Positions 1 through 5,393 of a stretch of DNA of 8,188 bases are shown one piece after another. Made by a program: the position numbers and the translations under genes. Source of the stretch: Candidatus Aminicenantota bacterium (GTDB taxonomy: Bacteria > Acidobacteriota > Aminicenantia > Aminicenantales > Aminicenantaceae); assembly GCA_030615975.1 (NCBI GenBank), contig JAUWYH010000057.1, positions 1 to 8,188 of the forward strand. Reading direction: 5' to 3'. The notes under the pieces were generated by a model. It saw nothing but the letters and a program-made list of their open reading frames with translations, did no database searches and was not told the origin of the DNA. Positions within the stretch are counted from its first letter, which is position 1; every line of letters begins with the position of its first letter.

Positions 1-62
1 TCATCCTTATATCCTCTAAGACAGGCAATTATAATAGATGTGTCAATGAGGTAGTTATCCAA
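1..62 (-). CDS. vapC: VapC-type PIN-domain toxin, N-terminal 20 codons only
   Basis: Partial gene running off the left edge. Reading the minus strand from a TTG at 62-60 gives (M)DNYLIDTSIIIACLRGYKD. This is the typical first strand and helix of a PIN-domain ribonuclease: hydrophobic residues, then the invariant first acidic residue in an 'IDTS' motif, then a helix ending in LRG. PIN toxins of this family are Mg-dependent RNases that cleave tRNA, rRNA or mRNA and are neutralised by a cognate antitoxin. The start lies inside the last codons of the upstream antitoxin gene, an 8-base overlap in a different frame. Such overlap is usual for vapBC pairs and supports both the TTG start and translational coupling. 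Only the first of the acidic active-site residues is visible, so activity cannot be judged. Confidence 0.8.
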   Translation of the reverse strand, partial: MDNYLIDTSIIIACLRGYKD

Positions 63-327
63 CCTTAATGCCCCTCTGTCGTTTTAAATCTCTTCTTCTG
101 AGGTCGCTAACCCATTTTTCAATATCTTCCATTACTCTAAATTCAGGATAGTCATCCTCTTTCCATAGACCTTTTATCTCTTTAAAAGTCTTCTTGAGCC
201 GTTCTCTTTCAAGTTTCTCCTTTGCTGCCTCCACAACAAATTGACTTCTCTTTCTGTCTCCTGCTATTCTGTCAATATCTTTTAAGAGTTCCTCAGGAAA
301 AACGAAATGTGTTTTTACCTTTGCCAT
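55..327 (-). CDS. vapB: Ribbon-helix-helix (CopG/VapB-like) antitoxin
   Basis: A 90-residue protein. Residues 3-12 (KVKTHFVFPE) look like the DNA-contacting beta strand of a ribbon-helix-helix fold, followed by two helices (about 13-21 and 27-43) with the usual polar turn 'GDRKRSQFV' between them. The C-terminal half (about 44-90) is charged, contains two tryptophans and is likely the toxin-binding tail, disordered until bound. By family it should bind the PIN toxin encoded immediately downstream and repress its own operon. The ATG at 327-325 is preceded by an AAGGT-type ribosome binding site about eight bases upstream and by a good sigma-70 promoter, which supports this start. It overlaps the vapC start by 8 bases. 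The type II toxin-antitoxin role is inferred from fold pattern and arrangement. The exact subfamily is not certain. Confidence 0.8.
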   Translation of the reverse strand: MAKVKTHFVFPEELLKDIDRIAGDRKRSQFVVEAAKEKLERERLKKTFKEIKGLWKEDDYPEFRVMEDIEKWVSDLRRRDLKRQRGIKVG

Positions 328-338
328 GTTACTTACCT

Positions 339-358
339 TTCTACACTTTTATTCTACA
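339..358. repeat. Tandem TTCTACA boxes, possible antitoxin operator
   Basis: Two identical 7-base boxes, TTCTACA at 339-345 and 352-358, start 13 bases apart. The second overlaps the predicted -10 box of the toxin-antitoxin promoter and the first lies between that promoter and the antitoxin start. Ribbon-helix-helix antitoxins commonly bind such repeats to autoregulate. This is an inference; repeats this short also occur by chance in AT-rich DNA. Confidence 0.35.
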
Positions 359-379
359 TAAAATAATATATCTAATCAA
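351..379 (-). promoter_or_regulatory. Sigma-70 promoter for the vapBC pair
   Basis: On the minus strand, TTGATT (379-374, 4/6 match to TTGACA) is followed after exactly 17 bases by TAGAAT (356-351, 5/6 match to TATAAT). Transcription would start around 345, about 17 bases upstream of the antitoxin ATG. This leaves room for the AAGGT ribosome binding site. Confidence 0.55.
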
Positions 380-404
380 TCTAAAAAATTTCGCAATTTA
401 TGTC

Positions 405-412
405 GTTGCAAC
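405..412. repeat. GTTGCAAC palindrome over the porin -35 box
   Basis: A perfect 8-base palindrome, GTTGCAAC, covers the TTGCAA used as the -35 element of the porin promoter. It could be a regulator half-site, but it is short and nothing else supports it. Confidence 0.2.
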
Positions 413-434
413 ATATATATTGTTCGATTATAAT
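406..434 (+). promoter_or_regulatory. Sigma-70 promoter for the porin gene
   Basis: TTGCAA (406-411, 4/6 match to the -35 consensus) is separated by exactly 17 bases from a perfect TATAAT (429-434). The predicted start of transcription is near 441, only about 14 bases before the ATG at 455. The -10 box covers the first base of an alternative upstream TTG codon (434-436), which makes that codon an unlikely translation start. This promoter is back to back with the toxin-antitoxin promoter, with only 26 bases between the two -35 boxes. Confidence 0.65.
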
Positions 435-454
435 TGAAAGTCATTTTCAATCTT

Positions 455-1462
455 ATGAAATTTAAGAATAGCATTCTCATACTTTTCTTTTTTATATTCA
501 TTACTCAAGCTCAAAGCGAAACGAATGGATATCTATCTTTTGAGTATACAAAAGGACAGGATGAGAGCGGGATCTCCTGGGGAACTTTTCAAAATGTTCA
601 ATTCGGTCTTATTTTTTCTGGAGAAATTGCCCCAAAAATAGATTACACTTCTGAGATGAGATTCCGAAATGAGTCCAAAATTGAAATGGAACAAGCCTAT
701 TTGAGAATTAAGCCTTCTGCGTCTTTTTCGCTTAAGTTGGGCCTTTATCTAGTCCCTTTCGGAAGATATAATTCATCGAATAGACCTTATCAAACGATGT
801 TGGTAAAGCCTCCTCTTAATGTAGAGAATCTCTTTCCATTAAGTTGGAGAGATATAGGAGTTCTTGTTGAGGGAAAATTAAGCGGATTTTTTTATTCTGC
901 CTACTTGGGGAATGGTCTTGCTGAGAGCAAAGATTTGAGCACAGCTCAGCAGTTTAAAGACAACAATAAAGATAAAGCGAAAGGACTAAGGATAGGTCTC
1001 TCGCTTAGTCAAGGCCTCGAGGTTGCTTTTTCCTATTATAGAGGAAAATACGATGAGGGAAACGAGAGAAACTTGATTCTCAAAGGGGTAGATTTAAGAT
1101 GGATATCTGAAGGTTTTCAACTTCTCTCTGAATATTCAAAAGCTGAAATGGAGAATCCTACGAGTTTTTTCAACGGAAAAGCTGAAGGTTACTTTGTCCA
1201 GATCTCGTTCGACATGGATAAGTTTCGTCCAGTTGGGAGTTATCAATTGTTAAAATATAAAGATATCTATCATGGCGAAGATTTTATAGCTCGTGATTAT
1301 GGAGGCCAGGGGATTCGAGATGAGAGAAGTCGATGGACAGTCGGGCTTGTATATTTTGTTTCCCAAAATGTTTTTTTTAAAGTTGAATATGAGCTCAATA
1401 GAGAAAAAGAGGTTGAACTCAAGAATAACCTTCTTCTTATCCAAATAGCATTAAATTTTTAG
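455..1462 (+). CDS. Outer-membrane beta-barrel protein, phosphate-selective porin O/P-like
   Basis: About 335 residues from the ATG at 455. It begins with a classic signal peptide: a lysine-containing start MKFKN, a strongly hydrophobic run of about 12 residues (ILILFFFIFI), and a likely signal peptidase site near TQAQS. The mature part alternates polar and hydrophobic residues in short strands, is rich in Y, F, G, N and D, and ends in phenylalanine (...LIQIALNF), the usual C-terminal signature for outer-membrane insertion. A stretch around residues 93-145 (GLYLVPFGRYNSS ... RDIGVLVEGKL) resembles the phosphate-selective porin O/P group. It probably forms a channel in the outer membrane; the substrate cannot be told. 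The gene could be extended seven codons to a TTG at 434, but that codon overlaps the -10 promoter box, so the ATG is preferred. No convincing ribosome binding site precedes the ATG. It appears to be transcribed alone. Confidence 0.75.
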   Translation: MKFKNSILILFFFIFITQAQSETNGYLSFEYTKGQDESGISWGTFQNVQFGLIFSGEIAPKIDYTSEMRFRNESKIEMEQAYLRIKPSASFSLKLGLYLVPFGRYNSSNRPYQTMLVKPPLNVENLFPLSWRDIGVLVEGKLSGFFYSAYLGNGLAESKDLSTAQQFKDNNKDKAKGLRIGLSLSQGLEVAFSYYRGKYDEGNERNLILKGVDLRWISEGFQLLSEYSKAEMENPTSFFNGKAEGYFVQISFDMDKFRPVGSYQLLKYKDIYHGEDFIARDYGGQGIRDERSRWTVGLVYFVSQNVFFKVEYELNREKEVELKNNLLLIQIALNF

Positions 1463-1544
1463 CCTTGTTTTCAGATTTGGCTTCTGATAAAATTCACTAT
1501 CAATAGATTAACATCTTTTTAAACTCTCTGAGAAAGATTCTTTT

Positions 1545-1550
1545 AAGAGG
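1545..1550 (+). promoter_or_regulatory. Ribosome binding site of purA
   Basis: AAGAGG sits six bases before the ATG at 1557. The spacing and the conserved N-terminus of the protein (GTQWGDEGKGK) both fix this start. Confidence 0.7.
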
Positions 1551-1556
1551 ACTTTT

Positions 1557-2879
1557 ATGGCCAATTTGCTTGTGTTAGGTACCCAATGGGGTGATGAGGG
1601 GAAAGGTAAAATTATAGACCTCCTGACACCCTCTTTCGATATTGTGGCTCGCTATCAGGGCGGACATAATGCAGGACATACAGTCTATGTCAAAGGAAAA
1701 AAAATTATTCTTCATCTCATCCCTTCTGGTATTTTGCATCGAGGGAAGCTTTGTCTCATCGGAAATGGAGTAGTCGTTCATCCAAAAGCATTTTTAGAGG
1801 AGATTTCAGTTTTAAAGAAATATGGTGTGGAGTTCGATGATAATGTTGTGATAAGCAAAAACGCTCACCTGATCCTTCCGTATCATTCGCAGATGGAAAG
1901 GATTAGCGAAGAGAGGAGGGGGGCAAAAAAAATTGGGACTACTCTTCGAGGAATCGGACCTTCCTATGAGGATAAGGCTGCGCGGCGGGGCATTAGAGCC
2001 GGAGATCTCCTGGATTTATCCATCCTAATGGAAAAAATCAAAGAGAATATTGAAGAGAAAAACATCTATTTCACATCTCATAAGATTCCTCCGCTTGATC
2101 CCAAGAAAGTATTTGAAGAATACAGCACCTATGCATCTCTGATAAAAAAATATGTAAAAGATGTCTCACTCCTCCTGGATGAGAAGTTGAAGCAGGGTCA
2201 ATCTATCCTTTTTGAAGGTGCCCAGGGAACTCTTCTGGATGTTGATCATGGAACATATCCTTATGTCACATCGTCCAATTCCACTGCTGGAGGGGTTTGT
2301 ACTGGTCTGGGTGTTGCCCCAAATAAGATAGATGCGGTTTTAGGAGTGACTAAAGCATATACAACACGCGTTGGGGGAGGGCCTTTTCCGACAGAAATTT
2401 TTGATGAGAGAGGAAGACTCCTTCTTGAGAGAGGAAATGAATTTGGAGCCACAACCGGTCGTCCCCGGCGGTGTGGCTGGTTCGATGCTTTGGCAGTCTC
2501 TTATGCCTGCCGTCTGAATGGAATAGAAAAAATAGCCCTGACAAAGCCAGATGTTCTTGATGAGCTTGAGGAAATCATGGTTTGTGTTGGATACAAATAC
2601 AAGGGAGATTTGCTTCGCCACTTTCCTACAGAAAGTTGGATTTTGAATAAGGTAGTTCCCCAATACAAAAAAGTCAAAGGATGGAAGATATCAATCCGCG
2701 AAAAAACGGATTTTTCATCTCTTCCGCCAGGTTTTAAAGATTACATTAAACTCATTGAAGATCTTATCCAGGCAAAAGTGGCTATTGTATCTACAGGAAT
2801 GGAAAGGAGAGATACTATTTTTGTAGGAAAAGAATTAAAAGAATGGCTTGATTTAGAAAAAATAAAAGCCGAAATTTGA
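1557..2879 (+). CDS. purA: Adenylosuccinate synthetase
   Basis: A 440-residue, complete PurA, slightly longer than the usual 425-432. It makes adenylosuccinate from IMP, aspartate and GTP, the first committed step from IMP to AMP, in the cytoplasm. The GTP-binding loop GDEGKGK is at residues 12-18 and GGHNAGHT at 35-42. The catalytic Asp13 and His41 fall at the same numbers as in the well-studied E. coli enzyme. The IMP/aspartate-binding motif TTGRPRRCGW is at 299-308 and the guanine-recognition motif TKPDVLD at 329-335. The start is set by a good ribosome binding site and the family N-terminus. No other purine gene is next to it. A clear promoter is not visible in the 94 bases after the porin gene, and no strong terminator separates the two. 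It shows no sign of damage. Confidence 0.97.
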   Translation: MANLLVLGTQWGDEGKGKIIDLLTPSFDIVARYQGGHNAGHTVYVKGKKIILHLIPSGILHRGKLCLIGNGVVVHPKAFLEEISVLKKYGVEFDDNVVISKNAHLILPYHSQMERISEERRGAKKIGTTLRGIGPSYEDKAARRGIRAGDLLDLSILMEKIKENIEEKNIYFTSHKIPPLDPKKVFEEYSTYASLIKKYVKDVSLLLDEKLKQGQSILFEGAQGTLLDVDHGTYPYVTSSNSTAGGVCTGLGVAPNKIDAVLGVTKAYTTRVGGGPFPTEIFDERGRLLLERGNEFGATTGRPRRCGWFDALAVSYACRLNGIEKIALTKPDVLDELEEIMVCVGYKYKGDLLRHFPTESWILNKVVPQYKKVKGWKISIREKTDFSSLPPGFKDYIKLIEDLIQAKVAIVSTGMERRDTIFVGKELKEWLDLEKIKAEI

Positions 2880-2932
2880 TCATCTCATTGTCTCACATTA
2901 CCTTATGACAAAGCATAATATTAAAATAATAG

Positions 2933-3130
2933 ATGTTGAGAGTCTGTATGAATTTTGTTATGGTTGAAATAACAGATATTCCAGGGGTGAACCTTGAGGA
3001 AGAAGTTATCCTCATCGGAATCGTGCTTGTTCTGAAACCAATACAACGATATATCGGTACTAAAAACTTATTTCCTGAATTTTTAATATTTTTTCTATTG
3101 AGTTTTTGGTTCCTCATCAGAGATTTTTGA
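2933..3130 (+). pseudogene. Decayed fragment of alanine racemase (C-terminal domain)
   Basis: An open stretch of 65 codons whose first 29 match the C-terminal domain of alanine racemase very well: RVCMNFVMVEITDIPGV followed by EEEVILIG (2939-3019), where intact enzymes have RVCMDxxMVDVTDIPxV ... GDEVVLIG. The aspartate of the substrate-contacting 'CMD' motif is asparagine here. After LIG the frame drifts; 'RYIGT' may correspond to the 'KxGTINYE' segment, and 'IEFLVPHQR' in another frame (about 3094-3122) may be its continuation. This suggests frameshifts and deletions. The entire N-terminal PLP-binding barrel is missing, and there is an in-frame stop at 2930-2932 just upstream. It cannot be a working racemase. 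Intact alr must be elsewhere, or its job done another way. Confidence 0.7.
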
Positions 3131-3244
3131 AAAAAAATTGATGGAATTTGGCACAAATATTGCTCTTATGATTTGTGTTAGTAAGGTTTATTATTTGAAG
3201 ATGGATGTTTCAAGATTAGAAAAAATAATGGAAGAGTTTGAATG
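3102..3244 (+). other. Short open frame, unrecognised, possibly gene debris
   Basis: A 47-codon open stretch (start-to-stop from the ATG at 3141 is 34 codons) ending in ...KMDVSRLEKIMEEFE. The composition looks protein-like, with a hydrophobic middle and an amphipathic helical end, but I do not recognise it. No ribosome binding site precedes the ATG. It overlaps the end of the alanine racemase fragment and probably belongs to the same debris. Apart from these two pieces and the nfu ribosome binding site, I see nothing in the 404-base gap between purA and nfu. Confidence 0.25.
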
Positions 3245-3268
3245 ATATTAGAAAAATGTTATATTTTT

Positions 3269-3277
3269 AAGGAGGAG
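3269..3277 (+). promoter_or_regulatory. Strong Shine-Dalgarno of nfu
   Basis: AAGGAGGAG, a near-perfect anti-16S match, lies six bases before the ATG at 3284 and fixes the start. It is the strongest ribosome binding site in the window. That suggests high expression of the first gene of the Fe-S cluster assembly group. Confidence 0.8.
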
Positions 3278-3283
3278 ATTTAG

Positions 3284-3502
3284 ATGAAAGAAAAGGTCGA
3301 ACAGGCTTTGGATAAGATTCGCCCTGCACTAATGGCAGATGGAGGAAACGTGGAACTTGTCGAAATTAAAGACGGCGTTGTTAAAGTGAAATTGATTGGG
3401 GCATGTGGCGGCTGTCCTATGTCTCAGATGACTTTAAAGATGGGGATCGAGAGACATTTGAAGAAAGAAATCCCTGAAGTTAAAGAAGTCGTTGCTGTCT
3501 AG
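3284..3502 (+). CDS. Nfu-type Fe-S cluster carrier (NifU C-terminal domain protein)
   Basis: A 72-residue stand-alone NifU C-terminal domain. The hallmark CxxC, C41-G-G-C44, sits in the context LIGACGGCPMSQMTLKMGIE. Upstream is the family's KIRPALMADGGNVELVEI, where the 'R-P-x-L-x-x-D-G-G-x-V' pattern is diagnostic. Two such domains bind one [4Fe-4S] cluster between their CxxC pairs and hand it to target enzymes. In classical NifU this domain is fused behind IscU-like and [2Fe-2S] domains. Here it is a separate small protein encoded first in the cluster, 72 bases before the IscS-like gene and two genes upstream of iscU. A role in loading NadA, Nth or the radical SAM enzyme nearby is inferred from context only. 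Confidence 0.93.
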   Translation: MKEKVEQALDKIRPALMADGGNVELVEIKDGVVKVKLIGACGGCPMSQMTLKMGIERHLKKEIPEVKEVVAV

Positions 3503-3574
3503 AAGAAAAAACGAGAAGATGAGCTGATACTCATTCTGCTGGCGCGCAAATTCATTGAGATTTAAAGGAAAAGA

Positions 3575-4756
3575 ATGAGAAGAGTATATTTAGATCACAC
3601 TGCTACTACCCCTTTGCACCCTCAGGTTTTTGAAGCTATGATTCCTTATTTGAAGGAAAAATTTGGCAATCCCCAAAGTCTCCATTTTGTAGGCCAAGAA
3701 GCTCTAAATGCGATCGAAGAGGCAAGGGAGAGAGTCGCTGGGCTGATTAAGGCTCAACCTGAAGAGATTTATTTCACATCAAGCGGTTCAGAGTCCAATA
3801 ATTTTGCTCTCAAGGGTTTTGCTCTTGCTCATCGGAGCCGTGGAAACCATATCGTTCTGTCCGCAATAGAACATCAGTCAATTCTTCATTCTGCCAAAAA
3901 CCTGGAAAAAATTGGCTACACCTTTAGTTACGTTCCTGTGGATGAGTATGGAATGGTAGACCCTGAAGAAGTGAAGAAAGTTTTAACCAAAGAAACCATT
4001 CTTGTCTCGATAATGTTGGCCAACGGTGAGGTGGGAACAATAGAGCCAGTTGCCGAAATTGCAAAAGTTTGCCGTAATCATGATGTTCTTTTCCACACAG
4101 ATGGAGTCGCTGCAGTGGGAAATATAGGCGTTGATGTGACGAAGCTCGAAGTCGATTCGTTGAGTTTGGCCGGAAATCAATTCTATGGGCCCAAAGGGTG
4201 TGCTGCCTTGTATATAAAAAAAGGAGCGAGAATTTTTTCTTTTATTGATGGGGGGATTCAGGAGAAAGGAAGACGTGCTGGGACAGAAAACGTGGCCGGA
4301 ATAGTTGGTCTTGGTAAAGCTTCGGAAATAGCAAAAGATATACTCGAACAACGAATCGAAAAAGTCAAGCCTTTAAGGGACAAACTCATCCAGCGTCTTC
4401 CTCAAAAAGTGGAGCATGTGAGGATCACTGGTCATCCAGAGAGACGGCTTCCTCATCAAACGAGCTTCTGTATCGAGTTTGTTGAAGGGGAAGCGATGCT
4501 CTTGAATTTGGATATGCAGGGCGTAGCGGCCTCAAGCGGTTCTGCCTGCACCTCAAGAGAATTAAAGGCTTCCCATGTTCTTCTTGCCATGGGTATAAAT
4601 CATGCGACAGCCCAAGGTTCCATCTTGTTCAGTTTGATTGAGGAGACAACCTTGGAAGATATCGATTATCTTCTCGAAGTCTTTCCACCCATCATTGATA
4701 GGTTGAGAAAAATGTCTCCCCTTTATACTAAATATTTAGAGGAGAAGGAAAAATGA
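3575..4756 (+). CDS. IscS/NifS-family protein lacking the PLP lysine
   Basis: A full-length (393-residue) fold-type I protein of the cysteine desulfurase family. Conserved landmarks include LDHTATTP (6-13), IEHQSI with H100, FHTDGVAAVG with D176, QFYGPKG (202-208), AGTENVAGIVGL (235-246) and the mobile-loop SSGSACTS with C325. The PLP site is broken. The Schiff-base lysine of the usual 'S-G-H-K' is glutamine (Q202, codon CAA at 4178-4180), and the flanking phosphate-binding Ser and His are A199 and N201. The Gln of 'HTDAVQAVG' is A179, and the substrate-binding Arg of 'SIRFSLG' is L351. Normal desulfuration should therefore be impossible, although the persulfide/cluster-ligand cysteine is kept. 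Archaeoglobus fulgidus IscS is a known lysine-less case, reported inactive as a desulfurase but able to supply a cysteine ligand to the cluster on IscU. The ATG follows AAGGAA (3565-3570). The stop overlaps iscU as ATGA. A standard 'iscS/nifS' label would overstate its activity. Confidence 0.88.
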   Translation: MRRVYLDHTATTPLHPQVFEAMIPYLKEKFGNPQSLHFVGQEALNAIEEARERVAGLIKAQPEEIYFTSSGSESNNFALKGFALAHRSRGNHIVLSAIEHQSILHSAKNLEKIGYTFSYVPVDEYGMVDPEEVKKVLTKETILVSIMLANGEVGTIEPVAEIAKVCRNHDVLFHTDGVAAVGNIGVDVTKLEVDSLSLAGNQFYGPKGCAALYIKKGARIFSFIDGGIQEKGRRAGTENVAGIVGLGKASEIAKDILEQRIEKVKPLRDKLIQRLPQKVEHVRITGHPERRLPHQTSFCIEFVEGEAMLLNLDMQGVAASSGSACTSRELKASHVLLAMGINHATAQGSILFSLIEETTLEDIDYLLEVFPPIIDRLRKMSPLYTKYLEEKEK

Positions 4757-5322
4757 TATACAGTGAAAAAGTTATGGAGCACTTCCAGAACCCGCGGAAT
4801 GTGGGAGTCCTCAAAAATGCTGATGGAGTGGGCCAAGTCGGAAACCCTGTTTGTGGAGACATGATGACTTTCTACATCAAGGTCGAGGACGATCGAATTG
4901 CAGATGTCAGATTTCAGACATTTGGATGTGGAGCAGCCATTGCTGTCTCCAGCATGGTGAGTGAAATGGCTTTGGGTAAAACTTTAGAAGAAGCGATGGA
5001 GATTTCCAACAAAAGTGTGGCAGAGGAGTTGGGGGGGTTACCAAAAAATAAACTTCATTGTTCTAATTTAGGGGCAGATGCTCTTCATAAAGCCATTGAA
5101 AATTACAAAAAAAGACAGAAAGCAACAAAGAAAGATCAACCTGCAAAATCAGCAGATAAAGCCAAATGTTATTGTCCTTACTGTGAAGGTTCCCTCGAGG
5201 GTATGGAAGGTTTCTGTAAGGAATGTCAGATTGAACTTGAAGAGTGTGGTGAGTGCGGCATGCCCAAGAGGAAAGGTGCGAAAGAGTGTCCGCACTGTGG
5301 GAAGACTAAAGTAATAGTCTGA
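4753..5322 (+). CDS. iscU: IscU/NifU-N Fe-S scaffold with a four-CxxC zinc-ribbon-like tail
   Basis: A 189-residue protein. Residues 1-120 are the IscU scaffold, with cluster ligands C34, C59 and C103 in VCGD, FGCGAA and LHCSNL, plus the conserved D36. It builds [2Fe-2S]/[4Fe-4S] clusters with its IscS partner. Where typical IscU has LPPVK, the HscA chaperone recognition site, this has LPKNK (96-100). After a Lys/Ala-rich linker (119-137) comes an unusual tail with CPYC (141-144), CKEC (155-158), CGEC (165-168) and CPHC (179-182), plus C139. This looks like a double zinc ribbon. It does not match the [2Fe-2S] middle domain of NifU, whose cysteine spacing differs. The ATG overlaps the preceding stop (ATGA), with AGAGGAG eight bases upstream. 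Tight coupling to the lysine-less IscS-like protein suggests the two form one complex. Confidence 0.93.
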   Translation: MIYSEKVMEHFQNPRNVGVLKNADGVGQVGNPVCGDMMTFYIKVEDDRIADVRFQTFGCGAAIAVSSMVSEMALGKTLEEAMEISNKSVAEELGGLPKNKLHCSNLGADALHKAIENYKKRQKATKKDQPAKSADKAKCYCPYCEGSLEGMEGFCKECQIELEECGECGMPKRKGAKECPHCGKTKVIV

Positions 5323-5328
5323 GTTTTT
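5303..5328 (+). terminator. Weak hairpin plus T-run at the iscU end
   Basis: AGACTA (5303-5308) and TAGTCT (5315-5320) form a perfect 6-base stem with a six-base loop. It overlaps the iscU stop codon and is followed, after GAG, by TTTTT (5324-5328). A second small inverted repeat, TTTTCG-AGA-CGAAAA, lies at 5325-5339. The stem is AT-rich and the T-run is short. At best this is a partial terminator lowering read-through into nadA. Confidence 0.3.
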
Positions 5329-5393
5329 CGAGACGAAAAGGAATTGTTCATTATTCATCCAAGAAATGCTCAGGATAGGAGATAAAGAATAAA

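Noticed and set aside
222..437. 71-codon plus-strand open frame opposite the antitoxin and its promoter region
   Set aside because: It lies antisense to a well-supported gene and runs through the AT-rich intergenic region, with no recognisable motifs or ribosome binding site.
434..454. Seven-codon upstream extension of the porin gene from TTG 434
   Set aside because: The TTG overlaps the perfect -10 box of the predicted promoter and has no ribosome binding site; the ATG at 455 gives a normal signal peptide.
1470..1488. Inverted repeat TCAGA/TCTGA after the porin gene as a terminator
   Set aside because: The stem is only five bases and no T-run follows.
2340..2663. 107-codon minus-strand open frame inside purA
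   Set aside because: Fully contained antisense to a highly conserved gene; composition typical of a shadow frame.
3238..3265. TTGAAT and TATATT as a promoter for nfu
   Set aside because: With a 16-base spacer, transcription would start at about 3272, inside the Shine-Dalgarno sequence, so it could not serve the gene properly.
3519..3534. ATGAG/CTCAT inverted repeat between nfu and the IscS-like gene
   Set aside because: A five-base stem with no T-run; too weak to call a terminator or regulatory RNA.
4178..4180. Lysine loss in the IscS-like protein explained by one sequencing error (AAA to CAA)
   Set aside because: One base would indeed restore lysine, but four other cofactor or substrate positions are also changed (A199, N201, A179, L351), which a single error cannot explain.
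5167..5301. IscU tail read as the [2Fe-2S] middle domain of NifU
   Set aside because: It starts with a CxC, but the distance to the following CxxC pairs does not match that domain, and the four evenly placed CxxC pairs fit zinc ribbons better.
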